A stretch of DNA of 41,748 bases from CAMAVH01 sp036500145 (lineage in GTDB: Bacteria > Pseudomonadota > Alphaproteobacteria > SMXQ01), in contig DASYCO010000013.1 in the NCBI GenBank assembly GCA_036500145.1, positions 1 to 41,748 on the forward strand. The letters are read 5' to 3'. This document shows positions 34,405 through 41,748 of this stretch, in pieces. The notes beneath the pieces are model-generated. The model did not search any database, was not told the DNA's origin, and saw only the letters and a list, made by a program, of their open reading frames with translations. How positions within the stretch are numbered: position 1 is the stretch's first letter; the number at the start of each line of letters is the position of its first letter. The translations under genes and the position numbers were made by a program.

Positions 34405-34541
34405 ACAGGTCATCCGGCCGGACGGCCAGAGAGCAAGAGCGCCGCTTATAGGCAATATCGCCTAGCCTGTCCAGCGGCTCTCGCCAGGCCCGAAACAGGC
34501 CAAAAAGCCAGCCGCGGCAATGGCCTGACCGGCAGCCGGGC

Positions 34542-34556
34542 GGCCGGTTTCCGGCC
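34542..34556 (-). terminator. Short hairpin after yacG, weak terminator candidate
   Basis: GGCCGG-TTT-CCGGCC is a perfect palindromic stem just beyond the yacG stop codon on the minus strand. There is no adjacent T-run, so this is only a possible transcription end. Confidence 0.3.
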
Positions 34557-34558
34557 CC

Positions 34559-34858
34559 TCAGGCCTCGCCGCCGCCCTTTTCCGGCAGCTTCTCGAGCTC
34601 CTCGATATCCGCGTCATCCAATTCGACGGCCGGAATGCGGTATTCCTCGCCGAGCCAGCGGCCGAGGTCGATGTCGGCGCAGCGCTTGGAGCAGAAAGGC
34701 CGGGTCTCGACCTGGACCGGCTTGCCGCAGATCGGACAGGGCTTGCCGCGCCCGGCCGCCGCGAAAGGCTTCACGGTCGCCGGCTTGTCAGGGGCCGGCT
34801 TGTCGAGGGCTGGCCTGTCGCCAAGCTTGCCGTCGGAGGACTTGTCGTCGTCGCTCAT
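34559..34858 (-). CDS. yacG: YacG, zinc-binding inhibitor of DNA gyrase
   Basis: This 99-residue zinc protein belongs to the YacG family, whose E. coli member inhibits DNA gyrase. Zinc ligands are Cys41, Cys44 (CPICGKP), Cys56 and Cys60 (PFCSKRCADIDLGRWL). The N-terminal 35 residues are low complexity with repeated DKPA-like units, an extension seen in alphaproteobacterial homologues. It ends with an acidic tail (DDADIEELEKLP). The ATG overlaps the stop of the RNase gene by four bases, so translation is coupled. Confidence 0.93.
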   Translation of the reverse strand: MSDDDKSSDGKLGDRPALDKPAPDKPATVKPFAAAGRGKPCPICGKPVQVETRPFCSKRCADIDLGRWLGEEYRIPAVELDDADIEELEKLPEKGGGEA

Positions 34859-36093
34859 GGATGCGTCCCGTCGCCGCTCAGAAGGTCGGTGCGGCCCCGA
34901 CCGTCGCAAAGCTTGCAGGCGTCGGTCAAGAGCTCGTGCAGCGGCGGCCGGCCGCGCTTGCGCGCGATCTCGACCAGCCCCAAAGGCGAAAAGCCGCCAA
35001 GCCGGGCGAAGGTGGGGTCGCCCGCCATGGCGACACGCAGGGCCTCGAGCACCTGGCTGCGGTCGTCCTGCAGGCTCATGTGGACGAAGTCGATGACGAT
35101 GAGGCCCGAAAGGTTGCGCAGGCGGATCTGCCTGGCGATCTCGCGCGCCGCCTCCAGGTTCACGGCCAGGATCGTCTCGGCCTGGCGGTTCGGCCCGCTG
35201 GAGACGTCGGCGTTATGGCGGCCCGAGTTCACGTCGATGGCGGTCAGCGCCTGGGTCGGCTCGATGTAGAGGAAGCCGCCGCCCGGCAGGCCGACGCGCG
35301 ACGACAGCGCCGCGTCGATGTCGGGCATGACGCCGAAGCGGTCGAGCAGCGGAATGGAGTCGCGGTAGGCGTCGATGCGGCCCGCCAGCATCGGCAGGCT
35401 GCGGCCGACTTCGCGCCGCGCCGCCTCCAGGGCCGCGTCGCTGTCGGCGACGATGCGCGTCAGCCCCGCATGGCCCTGGTCGCGCAGCACGCGCGCCAGC
35501 GGCGCCTGCTCTCCCCATAGGCGCGCCGGCGGCGTCGCCCGCGCGGCGGCGCGCTTGATCTCGGCCCAGGCGGCCCGCAGGTCTTCCGCGTCGGCGGCGA
35601 GCGCCGTCGCTTCGGCCTTTTCCGCCGCCGTGCGCAGGATGAAGCCTTCGCCTTCCTTGGCGATCGCGCCCATGGCGGATTCCAGCCGCGCCCGCTCGCC
35701 CTCGTCGGTGATGCGGCGCGACACGGCGACGCCTGGCTGGCGCGGCGCATAGACGAGATGGCGGCCCGGCAAGGCGACGTTGAGCGTGAGCGCCGCCCCC
35801 TTGCCGCCCTGCGCGTCCTTCGCCACCTGCACGACCACGGCGGCGCCCGCATGGAGCGGCGCCTCGTTCGGCAGGGATTCGGGCAAGGGCAGGAAGCCGG
35901 CGCGCTCCAAGCCGATCTCGACGAAGGCCGCGTTCATGGCCGGCACGATGCGCGTGACGCGCCCAAGATGGACGCCGCCGACTTCCGTCGCCGCGTTCGC
36001 GGGCTCGACGATCAATTCGACCGTGGCGCCTTCTTCGCGCAGCGCGATCACCGTGCCGATGGATGTCGTCGCGCTGAGGATTTCGTCGATCAA
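34855..36093 (-). CDS. rng: Ribonuclease E/G family protein (RNase G-like)
   Basis: This is an endoribonuclease of 412 residues acting on structured RNAs, including rRNA precursors. The TTG start is taken because it overlaps the maf stop (TTGA) and the first residues (IDEILSATTSIGTVIALREEG) match the family start; extending upstream gives a low-complexity leader. An S1-like domain (about 35-110) has VHLGRVTRIVPAMNAAFVEIG. The catalytic metal ligands are Asp287 in AIDVNSG and Asp335 in VIDFVHM. The zinc-link cysteines are Cys393/Cys396 in CKLCDGRG. It is somewhat shorter than E. coli RNase G (489), with no RNase E C-terminal scaffold region. Confidence 0.92.
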   Translation of the reverse strand: MIDEILSATTSIGTVIALREEGATVELIVEPANAATEVGGVHLGRVTRIVPAMNAAFVEIGLERAGFLPLPESLPNEAPLHAGAAVVVQVAKDAQGGKGAALTLNVALPGRHLVYAPRQPGVAVSRRITDEGERARLESAMGAIAKEGEGFILRTAAEKAEATALAADAEDLRAAWAEIKRAAARATPPARLWGEQAPLARVLRDQGHAGLTRIVADSDAALEAARREVGRSLPMLAGRIDAYRDSIPLLDRFGVMPDIDAALSSRVGLPGGGFLYIEPTQALTAIDVNSGRHNADVSSGPNRQAETILAVNLEAAREIARQIRLRNLSGLIVIDFVHMSLQDDRSQVLEALRVAMAGDPTFARLGGFSPLGLVEIARKRGRPPLHELLTDACKLCDGRGRTDLLSGDGTHP

Positions 36094-36713
36094 GGGCCGT
36101 TCGGTCCTTGGCCAAGCGCGATGCCGCGCGCCGACAGCAGCGTCGCCACCTCGTGCAGCGGCAGTCCGACGACGCTGGAATAGGAACCCGACACGAATCG
36201 CACGTAAGCGGCGGCGAGGCCCTGCACGGCATAGCCGCCGGCCTTGCCCTGCCATTCGCCGCTGGCGAGGTAGAGGGCGATCTCGCTTTCCGTGAAGCGC
36301 TTGAAGGCGACGACGGAGGCGACGAGGCGCTCGGAGGCCTTGCCGCCGCCATCCTTGTGGTTGACGGCAAGCAGCGTCACGGCGGTCAGCACGCGATGGC
36401 GGCGGCCCGACATCAGCTCGAGGCAGCGTCGCGCCTCGGCTTCCGTCTCGGTCTTGGGCAGGATGCGCCGCCCGAGCGCCACCACCGTGTCGGCGGCGAG
36501 GATGAGGTCGCCGTCGCGCAGCTGCGCGTCCTGCGCGGCGCGCGCGGCCTTTTCAGACGCGAGGCGCGCCGCGTAGACCGTCGGCAGCTCGTCCTTCTGC
36601 GGCGTCTCGTCGATGTCGGGATGCAGCACAAGGGCCGGCGTCACGCCGATCTGGCGCAGCAAGTCGAGACGGCGCGGCGAGGCCGAGGCAAGGATCAGGC
36701 GCGGCGCGGCCAT
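36090..36713 (-). CDS. maf: Maf-like nucleotide pyrophosphatase
   Basis: This is a 207-residue house-cleaning enzyme that hydrolyses non-canonical or modified nucleoside triphosphates. The signature LILASASPRRLDLLRQIGV at the N-terminus, LILAADTVVALGRRILPKT, ELMSGRRHRVLTAVTLL and the C-terminal SYSSVVGLPLHEV are family motifs. It starts with ATG four bases after the hisD stop and its stop overlaps the TTG start of the RNase gene. Confidence 0.96.
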   Translation of the reverse strand: MAAPRLILASASPRRLDLLRQIGVTPALVLHPDIDETPQKDELPTVYAARLASEKAARAAQDAQLRDGDLILAADTVVALGRRILPKTETEAEARRCLELMSGRRHRVLTAVTLLAVNHKDGGGKASERLVASVVAFKRFTESEIALYLASGEWQGKAGGYAVQGLAAAYVRFVSGSYSSVVGLPLHEVATLLSARGIALGQGPNGP

Positions 36714-36717
36714 GCCT

Positions 36718-38022
36718 TCAGCCGCGCAGAATGTTCAGGCGGATGGCGACCGACAGGCCGTGCGCGCCGAGCCCTTCGGCTTCGGCGAGCTTCACCGCCG
36801 CCGGGCCGATGTCGGCCAGCGCGTCGGGGCTGCAGCGCACCATCGAGGTGCGCTTGAGGAAGTCCAGCGTGCCGAGGCCCGAGGAGAAGCGCGCGCTGCC
36901 CGACGTCGGCAGCACATGGTTCGGGCCGGCGAGATAGTCGCCGATGGCCTCCGGCGTGTGGCGGCCCAGGAAGATCGCGCCGGCATGGCGCACCTTCTCG
37001 GCGATGGCGTCGGCGTCGTCGGTGGCGATCTCGAGATGTTCGGGCGCGATGCGGTCGACCAGCGACGGCGCGTCGCGCAGCAGGTCGCCGACGACGATGA
37101 CGCCGCCGAAGCCGTCCCAGCTCGCGCGCGCGATCTCGGCGCGCGGCAGCGTCTGCAGATGCGCCTGGACGGCCTGCTCGACCTTGTCGGCGAACATGCC
37201 GTCGTCGGTGATGAGGATCGACTGCGACGACGGGTCGTGCTCCGCCTGCGACAGCAGGTCGGCGGCGATCCAGGCCGGATCGTTCTTTCCGTCGGCGATG
37301 ACGAGGATTTCCGACGGGCCGGCGATCATGTCGATGCCGACCGTGCCGAACACCTGGCGCTTGGCGGCGGCGACGTAGGCATTGCCCGGGCCGACGATCT
37401 TGTCGACCGGCTTGATCGTCGCCGTGCCGTAGGCGAGCGCGCCGACGGCCTGCGCGCCGCCGATGCGGTAGATCTCGTGCACGCCGGCGATGTGCGCGGC
37501 AGCCAGCACCAGCGGATTGACTACGCCCTTCGGCGTCGGCACCACCATGACGACGCGCGGCACGCCGGCGATGCGGGCCGGCAGCGCGTTCATCAGCACG
37601 GACGACGGATAGGCGGCGCGGCCGCCCGGCACGTAGATGCCGACGGCGTCGATCGGGCGCCAGCGCGCGCCGAGCTGCACGCCCGCGCTGTCGGTGAAGC
37701 TCAGGTCTTCCGGCAGCAGGCGCTGGTGGTAGGCGACGATGCGTTCGGCCGCGATGCGCAAGGCGGCCAGCGTCGCGTCGTCGCAGGCCTTCACGGCCTC
37801 GGCAATCTCGTCGGCGGAAATGCGCAGGGTTTCCGGCGTCAAGGCCAGGCCGTCGAACTTGGCGGTGCAGTCGATGACGGCGGCGTCGCCGCGCGTCTTC
37901 ACGTCCGCGAGGATGGCGCCGGCCGCCTCGCCCACGTCGGCGTCCGAGTCGCGCTTGGAGGCGATCAGCTCGGCGAAGGCGACGGCGCAGTCCGCATCGG
38001 CGAGAGACAGGCGGCGAACCAT
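36718..38022 (-). CDS. hisD: Histidinol dehydrogenase
   Basis: It catalyses the last two steps of histidine synthesis (histidinol to histidine) with NAD+. The protein has 434 residues. The NAD and zinc-site region reads VPGGRAAYPSSVLMNALPARIAGV, IVGPGNAYVAAAKRQVFG, QAEHDPSSQSILITDD and GPNHVLPTSGSARFSSGL, the family signature. It overlaps the hisG stop by a single base (TGATG) and is followed by maf four bases on. Confidence 0.97.
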   Translation of the reverse strand: MVRRLSLADADCAVAFAELIASKRDSDADVGEAAGAILADVKTRGDAAVIDCTAKFDGLALTPETLRISADEIAEAVKACDDATLAALRIAAERIVAYHQRLLPEDLSFTDSAGVQLGARWRPIDAVGIYVPGGRAAYPSSVLMNALPARIAGVPRVVMVVPTPKGVVNPLVLAAAHIAGVHEIYRIGGAQAVGALAYGTATIKPVDKIVGPGNAYVAAAKRQVFGTVGIDMIAGPSEILVIADGKNDPAWIAADLLSQAEHDPSSQSILITDDGMFADKVEQAVQAHLQTLPRAEIARASWDGFGGVIVVGDLLRDAPSLVDRIAPEHLEIATDDADAIAEKVRHAGAIFLGRHTPEAIGDYLAGPNHVLPTSGSARFSSGLGTLDFLKRTSMVRCSPDALADIGPAAVKLAEAEGLGAHGLSVAIRLNILRG

Positions 38023-38717
38023 CAGCTCGCCTTCTTCCGTTCCGCCTTCGCGGCCTGCTCGGCGCGCACGGCGTCCTGGAAGCGGTCGATCCAGCCGCCG
38101 ATCTCGTCGGGGCGCGTCTTCAGCGCGGCCCGGTTGACGATCAGCCGCGAGGTGACGTCGGCGATCTGCTCGACCTCGACCAGGCCGTTCGCCTTCAGCG
38201 TGGCGCCCGTGGACACCAGGTCGACGATGCGCTCGCAAAGGCCGAGAGACGGCGCCAGCTCCATGGCGCCGTTGAGCTTGATGCATTCCGCCTGCACGCC
38301 GCGCGCGGCGAAGTGACGGCGCGTGATCTCGGGATATTTCGTCGCCACGCGCACGTGCGACCAGCGCTTCGGATCGTCCTGGCTGACCATTTCGGCCGGC
38401 TCGGCGACCGCCATGCGGCATTTGCCGATGGCGAGGTCGAGCGGCGCGTAGATTTCCGAGTAGTCGAACTCCATCAGCACGTCGTTGCCGGCGACGCCGA
38501 GATGCGCGCCGCCGAAGGCGACGATGGTCGCCACGTCGAAGCTGCGCACGCAGATCAGGTCGAAGCCGGGGATGTTGGTGGCGAACTTGAGCTGGCGAGA
38601 GGCCGGATCGTCGAAGGCAGCTTCCGGCAGGATGCCGGCGCGCGTCATCAACGGGCGCAGTTCCGTCAGAATGCGGCCCTTCGGCAGGGCCATCACGAGG
38701 GCTTCGGCGTTGCTCAC
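38022..38717 (-). CDS. hisG: ATP phosphoribosyltransferase, short form
   Basis: It catalyses the first step of histidine synthesis. With GTG at 38717 (VSNAEALVMALPKGRI) it has 231 residues; an ATG at MALPKGRI, or another GTG five codons upstream, are alternatives. Motifs are ALPKGRILTELRPLM, VRSFDVATIVAFGGAHLGVAGNDVL and VRVATKYPEI. There is no C-terminal ACT-like regulatory domain: this is the short HisG that needs a HisZ partner for activity and feedback. hisZ is not in the window. The stop overlaps the hisD start by one base. Confidence 0.93.
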   Translation of the reverse strand: MSNAEALVMALPKGRILTELRPLMTRAGILPEAAFDDPASRQLKFATNIPGFDLICVRSFDVATIVAFGGAHLGVAGNDVLMEFDYSEIYAPLDLAIGKCRMAVAEPAEMVSQDDPKRWSHVRVATKYPEITRRHFAARGVQAECIKLNGAMELAPSLGLCERIVDLVSTGATLKANGLVEVEQIADVTSRLIVNRAALKTRPDEIGGWIDRFQDAVRAEQAAKAERKKAS

Positions 38718-38768
38718 GGCAGCATCCAACACATAAAACTGCAATAAAATCAAAGGGCCGAGATGAGC

Positions 38769-38810
38769 GAACGCGCCCGAATGCGGCCGGGCCGCCCTTT
38801 TAGCGCGTTC
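38769..38810 (-). other. Nested inverted repeats between DUF2948 and hisG
   Basis: The outer arms GAACGCGC (38769-38776) and GCGCGTTC (38803-38810) are perfect complements around an inner hairpin GCGGC-CGG-GCCGC (38783-38795). They overlap the DUF2948 stop and lie 52 bases upstream of hisG. This may be an mRNA structure or a weak terminator; no T-run follows on the minus strand. Confidence 0.45.
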
Positions 38811-39273
38811 CGTCCGGCGCTTCCAGCGGGTGTTTGGGCCGCCATTTGGTCGGCCAAGGCTCCCCGATGTCCTCCAGGAAGCACAGGGGAGAGGCCGTTT
38901 CGACGCGGATCGCGACGTCGCCGGCGAAGACCAGCAGCAGGCCCCCCGGCTCGAGGTTGATCGCCAGCAGTTCCAGGAGCTGTCCGGCATCGAGCGCGTC
39001 GAGGCCGCGCGTCTTGACCGCGACGACATTCTCGAAGCGCAGGCCGCTGTGCACGCGCTCGAAGCAGTCCCCGTCGCCCAGCTCGTCCGCCTCCTGGCAG
39101 GGCATCGCCTCCCAGCGGAAGCGGTTGGCGATCAGCACGAAGCGCCGATCCTCGACGATGTATTTGATGTCGCCGACGGCGACCAATGCGTCCTGCAGGC
39201 AGGCCGACACGACGCCGAGGTCTTCCGCGTCGATCGCCTTGAGCCTCAGCTTGCCGGCTTTCCCATCCGTCAT
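38800..39273 (-). CDS. DUF2948 family protein
   Basis: This is a 157-residue protein of unknown function found in Alphaproteobacteria, nearly always beside murA and hisD/hisG. Typical parts are LRLKAIDAEDLGVVSACLQDALV, IKYIVEDRRFVLIANRFRWE, RVHSGLRFENV and NLEPGGLLLVFAGDVAIRVE. No catalytic residues are known. Its gene lies 44 bases after murA. Confidence 0.92.
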   Translation of the reverse strand: MTDGKAGKLRLKAIDAEDLGVVSACLQDALVAVGDIKYIVEDRRFVLIANRFRWEAMPCQEADELGDGDCFERVHSGLRFENVVAVKTRGLDALDAGQLLELLAINLEPGGLLLVFAGDVAIRVETASPLCFLEDIGEPWPTKWRPKHPLEAPDGTR

Positions 39274-39317
39274 GTCCGATCCTCCCGCCCTTGACGACGC
39301 CGGAAGGCCGGCCCGGA

Positions 39318-40607
39318 TCAGCCCTTCAGGCGCTCGATCTCGGCGCCGCAGGCGGCCAGCTTCTCTTCCAGGCGTTCGTAGCCCCGGTCGAGATGATAGA
39401 CGCGATGGAGGACGGTTTCACCTTCCGCGGCGAGGCCGGCCAGGACCAGCGAGACGGAGGCCCGCAGGTCGGTCGCCATGACCTGCGCGCCGGTCAGCGA
39501 CTTGACGCCGCGCACCATGGCGGAGGCGCCGTGCACCGTGATGTTGGCGCCCATGCGGCTGAGTTCCGGCACGTGCATGAAGCGGTTCTCGAAGATCGTC
39601 TCGGTGATCATCGAGGCGCCGGTGGCGGTCGTCATCAGCGCCATCATCTGCGCCTGCAGGTCGGTGGCGAAGCCCGGGAACGGTTCGGTCATGACGTCGA
39701 CGCCGTTGAGCGGAACCTCGCCGCGCGAGATCCTCAGGCCGCGCGGCGTGTCGGCGATGCCGAGGCCCGCCTCGGCCAGCTTCTCCAGCGGCGACTGCAG
39801 CAGGTCGCGGCGCGCGCCGGTCAGCTCGACGTCGCCGCCCGCGATGCCGACGGCCATGATGTAGGTCGCCGTCTCGATGCGGTCGGGGATGATCGGATGG
39901 GTCGCGCCGTGCAGCTTCTTCTTGCCGCGCACCGTCAGCGTGTCGGTGCCGACGCCGGAGATGTCGGCGCCCATGGCGATCAGGCAGTGCGCCAGGTCGG
40001 TGATCTCGGGCTCGCGCGCGGCGTTGGAGATGACCGTCTCGCCGTCGGCGAGGCTCGCCGCCATCAGCAGGTTCTCGGTCGCGCCGACCGAGACGAAGGG
40101 AAACACGATATGGCCGCCGCGCAGGCCGCCCTTAGGCGCGCGCGCGGCGATGTAGCCTTCCGCCAGCTCGATCTCGGCGCCGAGCGCCTCGAGCCCCTTC
40201 AGGTGCAGGTCGACGGGCCGGTTGCCGATGGCGCAGCCGCCCGGCATGGAGACGCGCGCCTCGCCGATGCGCGCCACCAGCGGGCCGAGCACGAGCACCG
40301 AGGCGCGCATCTTGCGCACCAGGTCGTAGGGCGCTTCAGTGTCGGCGATGGTCGCGGCGTTGAACGACATGACGCGGCCGCGATGGCCGCCATTCGGCGC
40401 GTCGCCCTCGAGGCCGATCTTGACGCCGTGGTGCGCGAGCAGCGCCGCCATGGTCGAGATGTCGGCCAGATGCGGCACGTTCTCCAGGCTGAGCGTGTCC
40501 TCGGTGAGCAGCGACGCGGCCATCAGGGGCAGCGCCGCGTTCTTCGCGCCGCTGATCGCGATGGTGCCGTTCAGGCGGTTGCCGCCGCGGATGCGGATAC
40601 GATCCAT
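39318..40607 (-). CDS. murA: UDP-N-acetylglucosamine 1-carboxyvinyltransferase
   Basis: It transfers enolpyruvate from PEP to UDP-GlcNAc, the first committed step of peptidoglycan synthesis and the target of fosfomycin. The protein has 429 residues. The start MDRIRIRGGNRLNGTI, GAKNAALPLMAASLL and the active-site loop with Cys125 (SMPGGCAIGNRP) are visible; Cys here means the fosfomycin-sensitive form. It ends GYERLEEKLAACGAEIERLKG as expected. Confidence 0.98.
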   Translation of the reverse strand: MDRIRIRGGNRLNGTIAISGAKNAALPLMAASLLTEDTLSLENVPHLADISTMAALLAHHGVKIGLEGDAPNGGHRGRVMSFNAATIADTEAPYDLVRKMRASVLVLGPLVARIGEARVSMPGGCAIGNRPVDLHLKGLEALGAEIELAEGYIAARAPKGGLRGGHIVFPFVSVGATENLLMAASLADGETVISNAAREPEITDLAHCLIAMGADISGVGTDTLTVRGKKKLHGATHPIIPDRIETATYIMAVGIAGGDVELTGARRDLLQSPLEKLAEAGLGIADTPRGLRISRGEVPLNGVDVMTEPFPGFATDLQAQMMALMTTATGASMITETIFENRFMHVPELSRMGANITVHGASAMVRGVKSLTGAQVMATDLRASVSLVLAGLAAEGETVLHRVYHLDRGYERLEEKLAACGAEIERLKG

Positions 40608-40641
40608 GCTTATGAAATCCTGAAAACTTTACGGTGACGCG

Positions 40642-41196
40642 TTACAGCTTGGGCAGGGTGACGCCCTGCTGCTTCATGTACTTGCCGCCGCGGTCCGCGT
40701 AGGACGTCTCGCAGGGCTGCTCGCCCTGCAGGAACAGGAACTGGCAAGCGCCTTCGTTGGCGTAAATCTTGGCCGGCAGCGGCGTGGTGTTCGAGAACTC
40801 CAGCGTGACATGCCCTTCCCATTCGGGCTCGAGCGGGGTCACGTTGACGATGATGCCGCAGCGCGCGTAGGTCGACTTGCCGAGGCAGATCACCAGCACG
40901 TCGCGCGGGATTCGGAAATATTCCACCGTGCGCGCCAGCGCGAAGCTGTTGGGCGGGATGATGCAGACGTCGGTCTTGCGGTCGACCAGGCTCGACGGGT
41001 TGAACTTCTTCGGATCGACGACGGCCGAATCGACGTTGGTGAAGATCTTGAATTCGTCGGCGACGCGCGCGTCGTAGCCGTAGGACGACAGGCCGTAGGA
41101 GATCACCCCGTCGCGGCGCTGGCTCTCGACGAAGGGCTCGATCATGCCTTTCGTGGTCGCCTGCTCGCGGATCCAACGGTCGGACAGAATGGACAT
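40642..41196 (-). CDS. dcd: dCTP deaminase
   Basis: It deaminates dCTP to dUTP in thymidylate supply. The protein has 184 residues, starting MSILSDRWIREQATTKGMIEPF with a GGAGACG site; an ATG five codons upstream (METRP) is an alternative. Family motifs are ISYGLSSYGYDARV, IPPNSFALARTVEY, GKSTYARCGIIVNVTPLEPEWEGHVTLEFSNT and EGACQFLFLQGEQPCETSYADRGGKYMKQQGVTLPKL. It precedes murA by 34 bases. Confidence 0.97.
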   Translation of the reverse strand: MSILSDRWIREQATTKGMIEPFVESQRRDGVISYGLSSYGYDARVADEFKIFTNVDSAVVDPKKFNPSSLVDRKTDVCIIPPNSFALARTVEYFRIPRDVLVICLGKSTYARCGIIVNVTPLEPEWEGHVTLEFSNTTPLPAKIYANEGACQFLFLQGEQPCETSYADRGGKYMKQQGVTLPKL

Positions 41197-41326
41197 CGGT
41201 CGCGTCTCCATGCGGGAATTGTCGGCCGGGAACCTGGCGGCAATAGGGCCAGCACCGGGTTTACCCGAGGAATACGCATGGCTCAAGGCCGGACGCAAGA
41301 TTTGGGCGGCCAGGCCCTGGGGATAA

Positions 41327-41536
41327 CTAGATGTCGGGGGTTTTGCCCGAAATCGGCGCATTCGGGGCAGCAGTCTCCTCACCCTCCTGCCGAGCCCGGT
41401 CTTGGCCCTTGCGCCGCTGCAGGTTGGCGCGCAGGGCGGCGGCGCGCCTCGCCTCGCGGGCAGCGGCCTGGGCTTGGGCGGCATTGCCTAGGGCGGGCTT
41501 CGCCGGCTTGGCAGGATCGTTGGGCTTGTCACTCAT
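41327..41536 (-). CDS. Small basic Ala/Arg-rich protein of unknown function
   Basis: This 69-residue protein reads MSDKPNDPAKPAKPAL, then an alanine/arginine-rich helix (QAAAREARRAAALRANLQRRKGQDRARQEG), then a short polar tail. It is strongly charged with no hydrophobic core, so it may be disordered or bind nucleic acid. The composition is close to small proteins often annotated as hypothetical in Alphaproteobacteria. It is followed by dcd 130 bases downstream. Confidence 0.6.
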   Translation of the reverse strand: MSDKPNDPAKPAKPALGNAAQAQAAAREARRAAALRANLQRRKGQDRARQEGEETAAPNAPISGKTPDI

Positions 41537-41607
41537 GGCCGCAAGATCGGCGGCGACGGCGGCAAGGTCAAGGGGTCAGGCCAAGATGGCCGTCAGTCCG
41601 TTTGCGC

Positions 41608-41639
41608 AAAAAAAACGCGCCGCAACGAGTGCGGCGCGT
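41608..41639 (-). terminator. Intrinsic terminator for a minus-strand gene
   Basis: Read on the minus strand: the stem ACGCGCCGCA (41639-41630) pairs with TGCGGCGCGT (41624-41615) around a five-base loop and is followed by a run of eight T (41615-41608). It ends the gene whose tail lies at 41693-41748. Confidence 0.9.
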
Positions 41640-41692
41640 GTCGGACGACGGGATAAGCACCGTCCGGGAGGGCGCAGAGTAGCCAGTCGAAT

Positions 41693-41748
41693 TTAGGCGG
41701 CGGCGCGATCGTCGTTGCGGGCGGCCAGTTCGACGCGTTCGTGACGGG
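41693..41748 (-). CDS. C-terminal tail of an unidentified gene, partial
   Basis: A minus-strand frame enters from the right edge and ends RHERVELAARNDDRAA followed by TAA, 53 bases before an intrinsic terminator in the right orientation. Only about 17 residues are visible, so no function can be given. Confidence 0.45.
   Translation of the reverse strand, partial: RHERVELAARNDDRAAA

Overview
The window is a stretch of GC-rich bacterial chromosome that reads as an alphaproteobacterium, probably Rhodospirillales-like. The support for this is the minus-strand block murA - DUF2948 - hisG - hisD - maf - RNase E/G - yacG - tRNA-Phe (DUF2948 is typical of Alphaproteobacteria), short-form HisG, a glutathione-dependent formaldehyde pathway, and uniformly high GC with frequent GTG/TTG starts. 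I see no insertion sequence, prophage, CRISPR array or rRNA. The exact genus cannot be fixed from this sequence alone.

Left part (1-18,400), mostly metabolism and stress: two tandem aldehyde dehydrogenases (the first runs off the window) diverge from an aldo/keto reductase. Next comes a compact operon for extracytoplasmic methionine-sulfoxide repair (MsrB, a CcdA-thioredoxin fusion, MsrA). An MFS exporter diverges from cysQ-tsaC, followed by a D-2-hydroxyacid dehydrogenase and a VanZ-like protein. Polyamine genes speD-speE follow a structured leader. A PQQ-type sugar dehydrogenase, an orphan LuxR-type response regulator, a dienelactone hydrolase, a small membrane protein and a DMT permease complete this part.

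Middle part (18,400-28,700), transport and catabolism: a ferric-iron-type ABC operon (binding protein, fused permease, ATPase) is driven by a near-consensus promoter and diverges from adhC - fghA - ferritin-like, i.e. formaldehyde oxidation plus iron storage. A strong two-way terminator separates that operon from a convergent cupin - amidohydrolase - TTT-receptor operon, which looks like uptake and breakdown of an organic acid or aromatic compound.

Signalling part (28,700-34,200): a 97-residue unknown protein and an AT-rich island with a palindrome lie upstream of an unusual PilZ-HisKA protein. Its c-di-GMP-binding motifs are intact, but its kinase catalytic residues are replaced. After it come queE-queD (this QueD lacks the usual catalytic cysteine) and a 936-residue MHYT-hybrid histidine kinase.

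Right part (34,200-41,748): the conserved housekeeping block tRNA-Phe, yacG, rng, maf, hisD, hisG, DUF2948, murA, dcd, with many 1-4 base stop/start overlaps. The window ends with a small lysine/arginine/alanine-rich protein, a classical terminator and the tail of another gene.

The best candidates for something undescribed are the PilZ-pseudokinase with its AT-rich promoter, the cysteine-less QueD paired with QueE, the structured speD leader, and the dedicated periplasmic Msr-DipZ operon.
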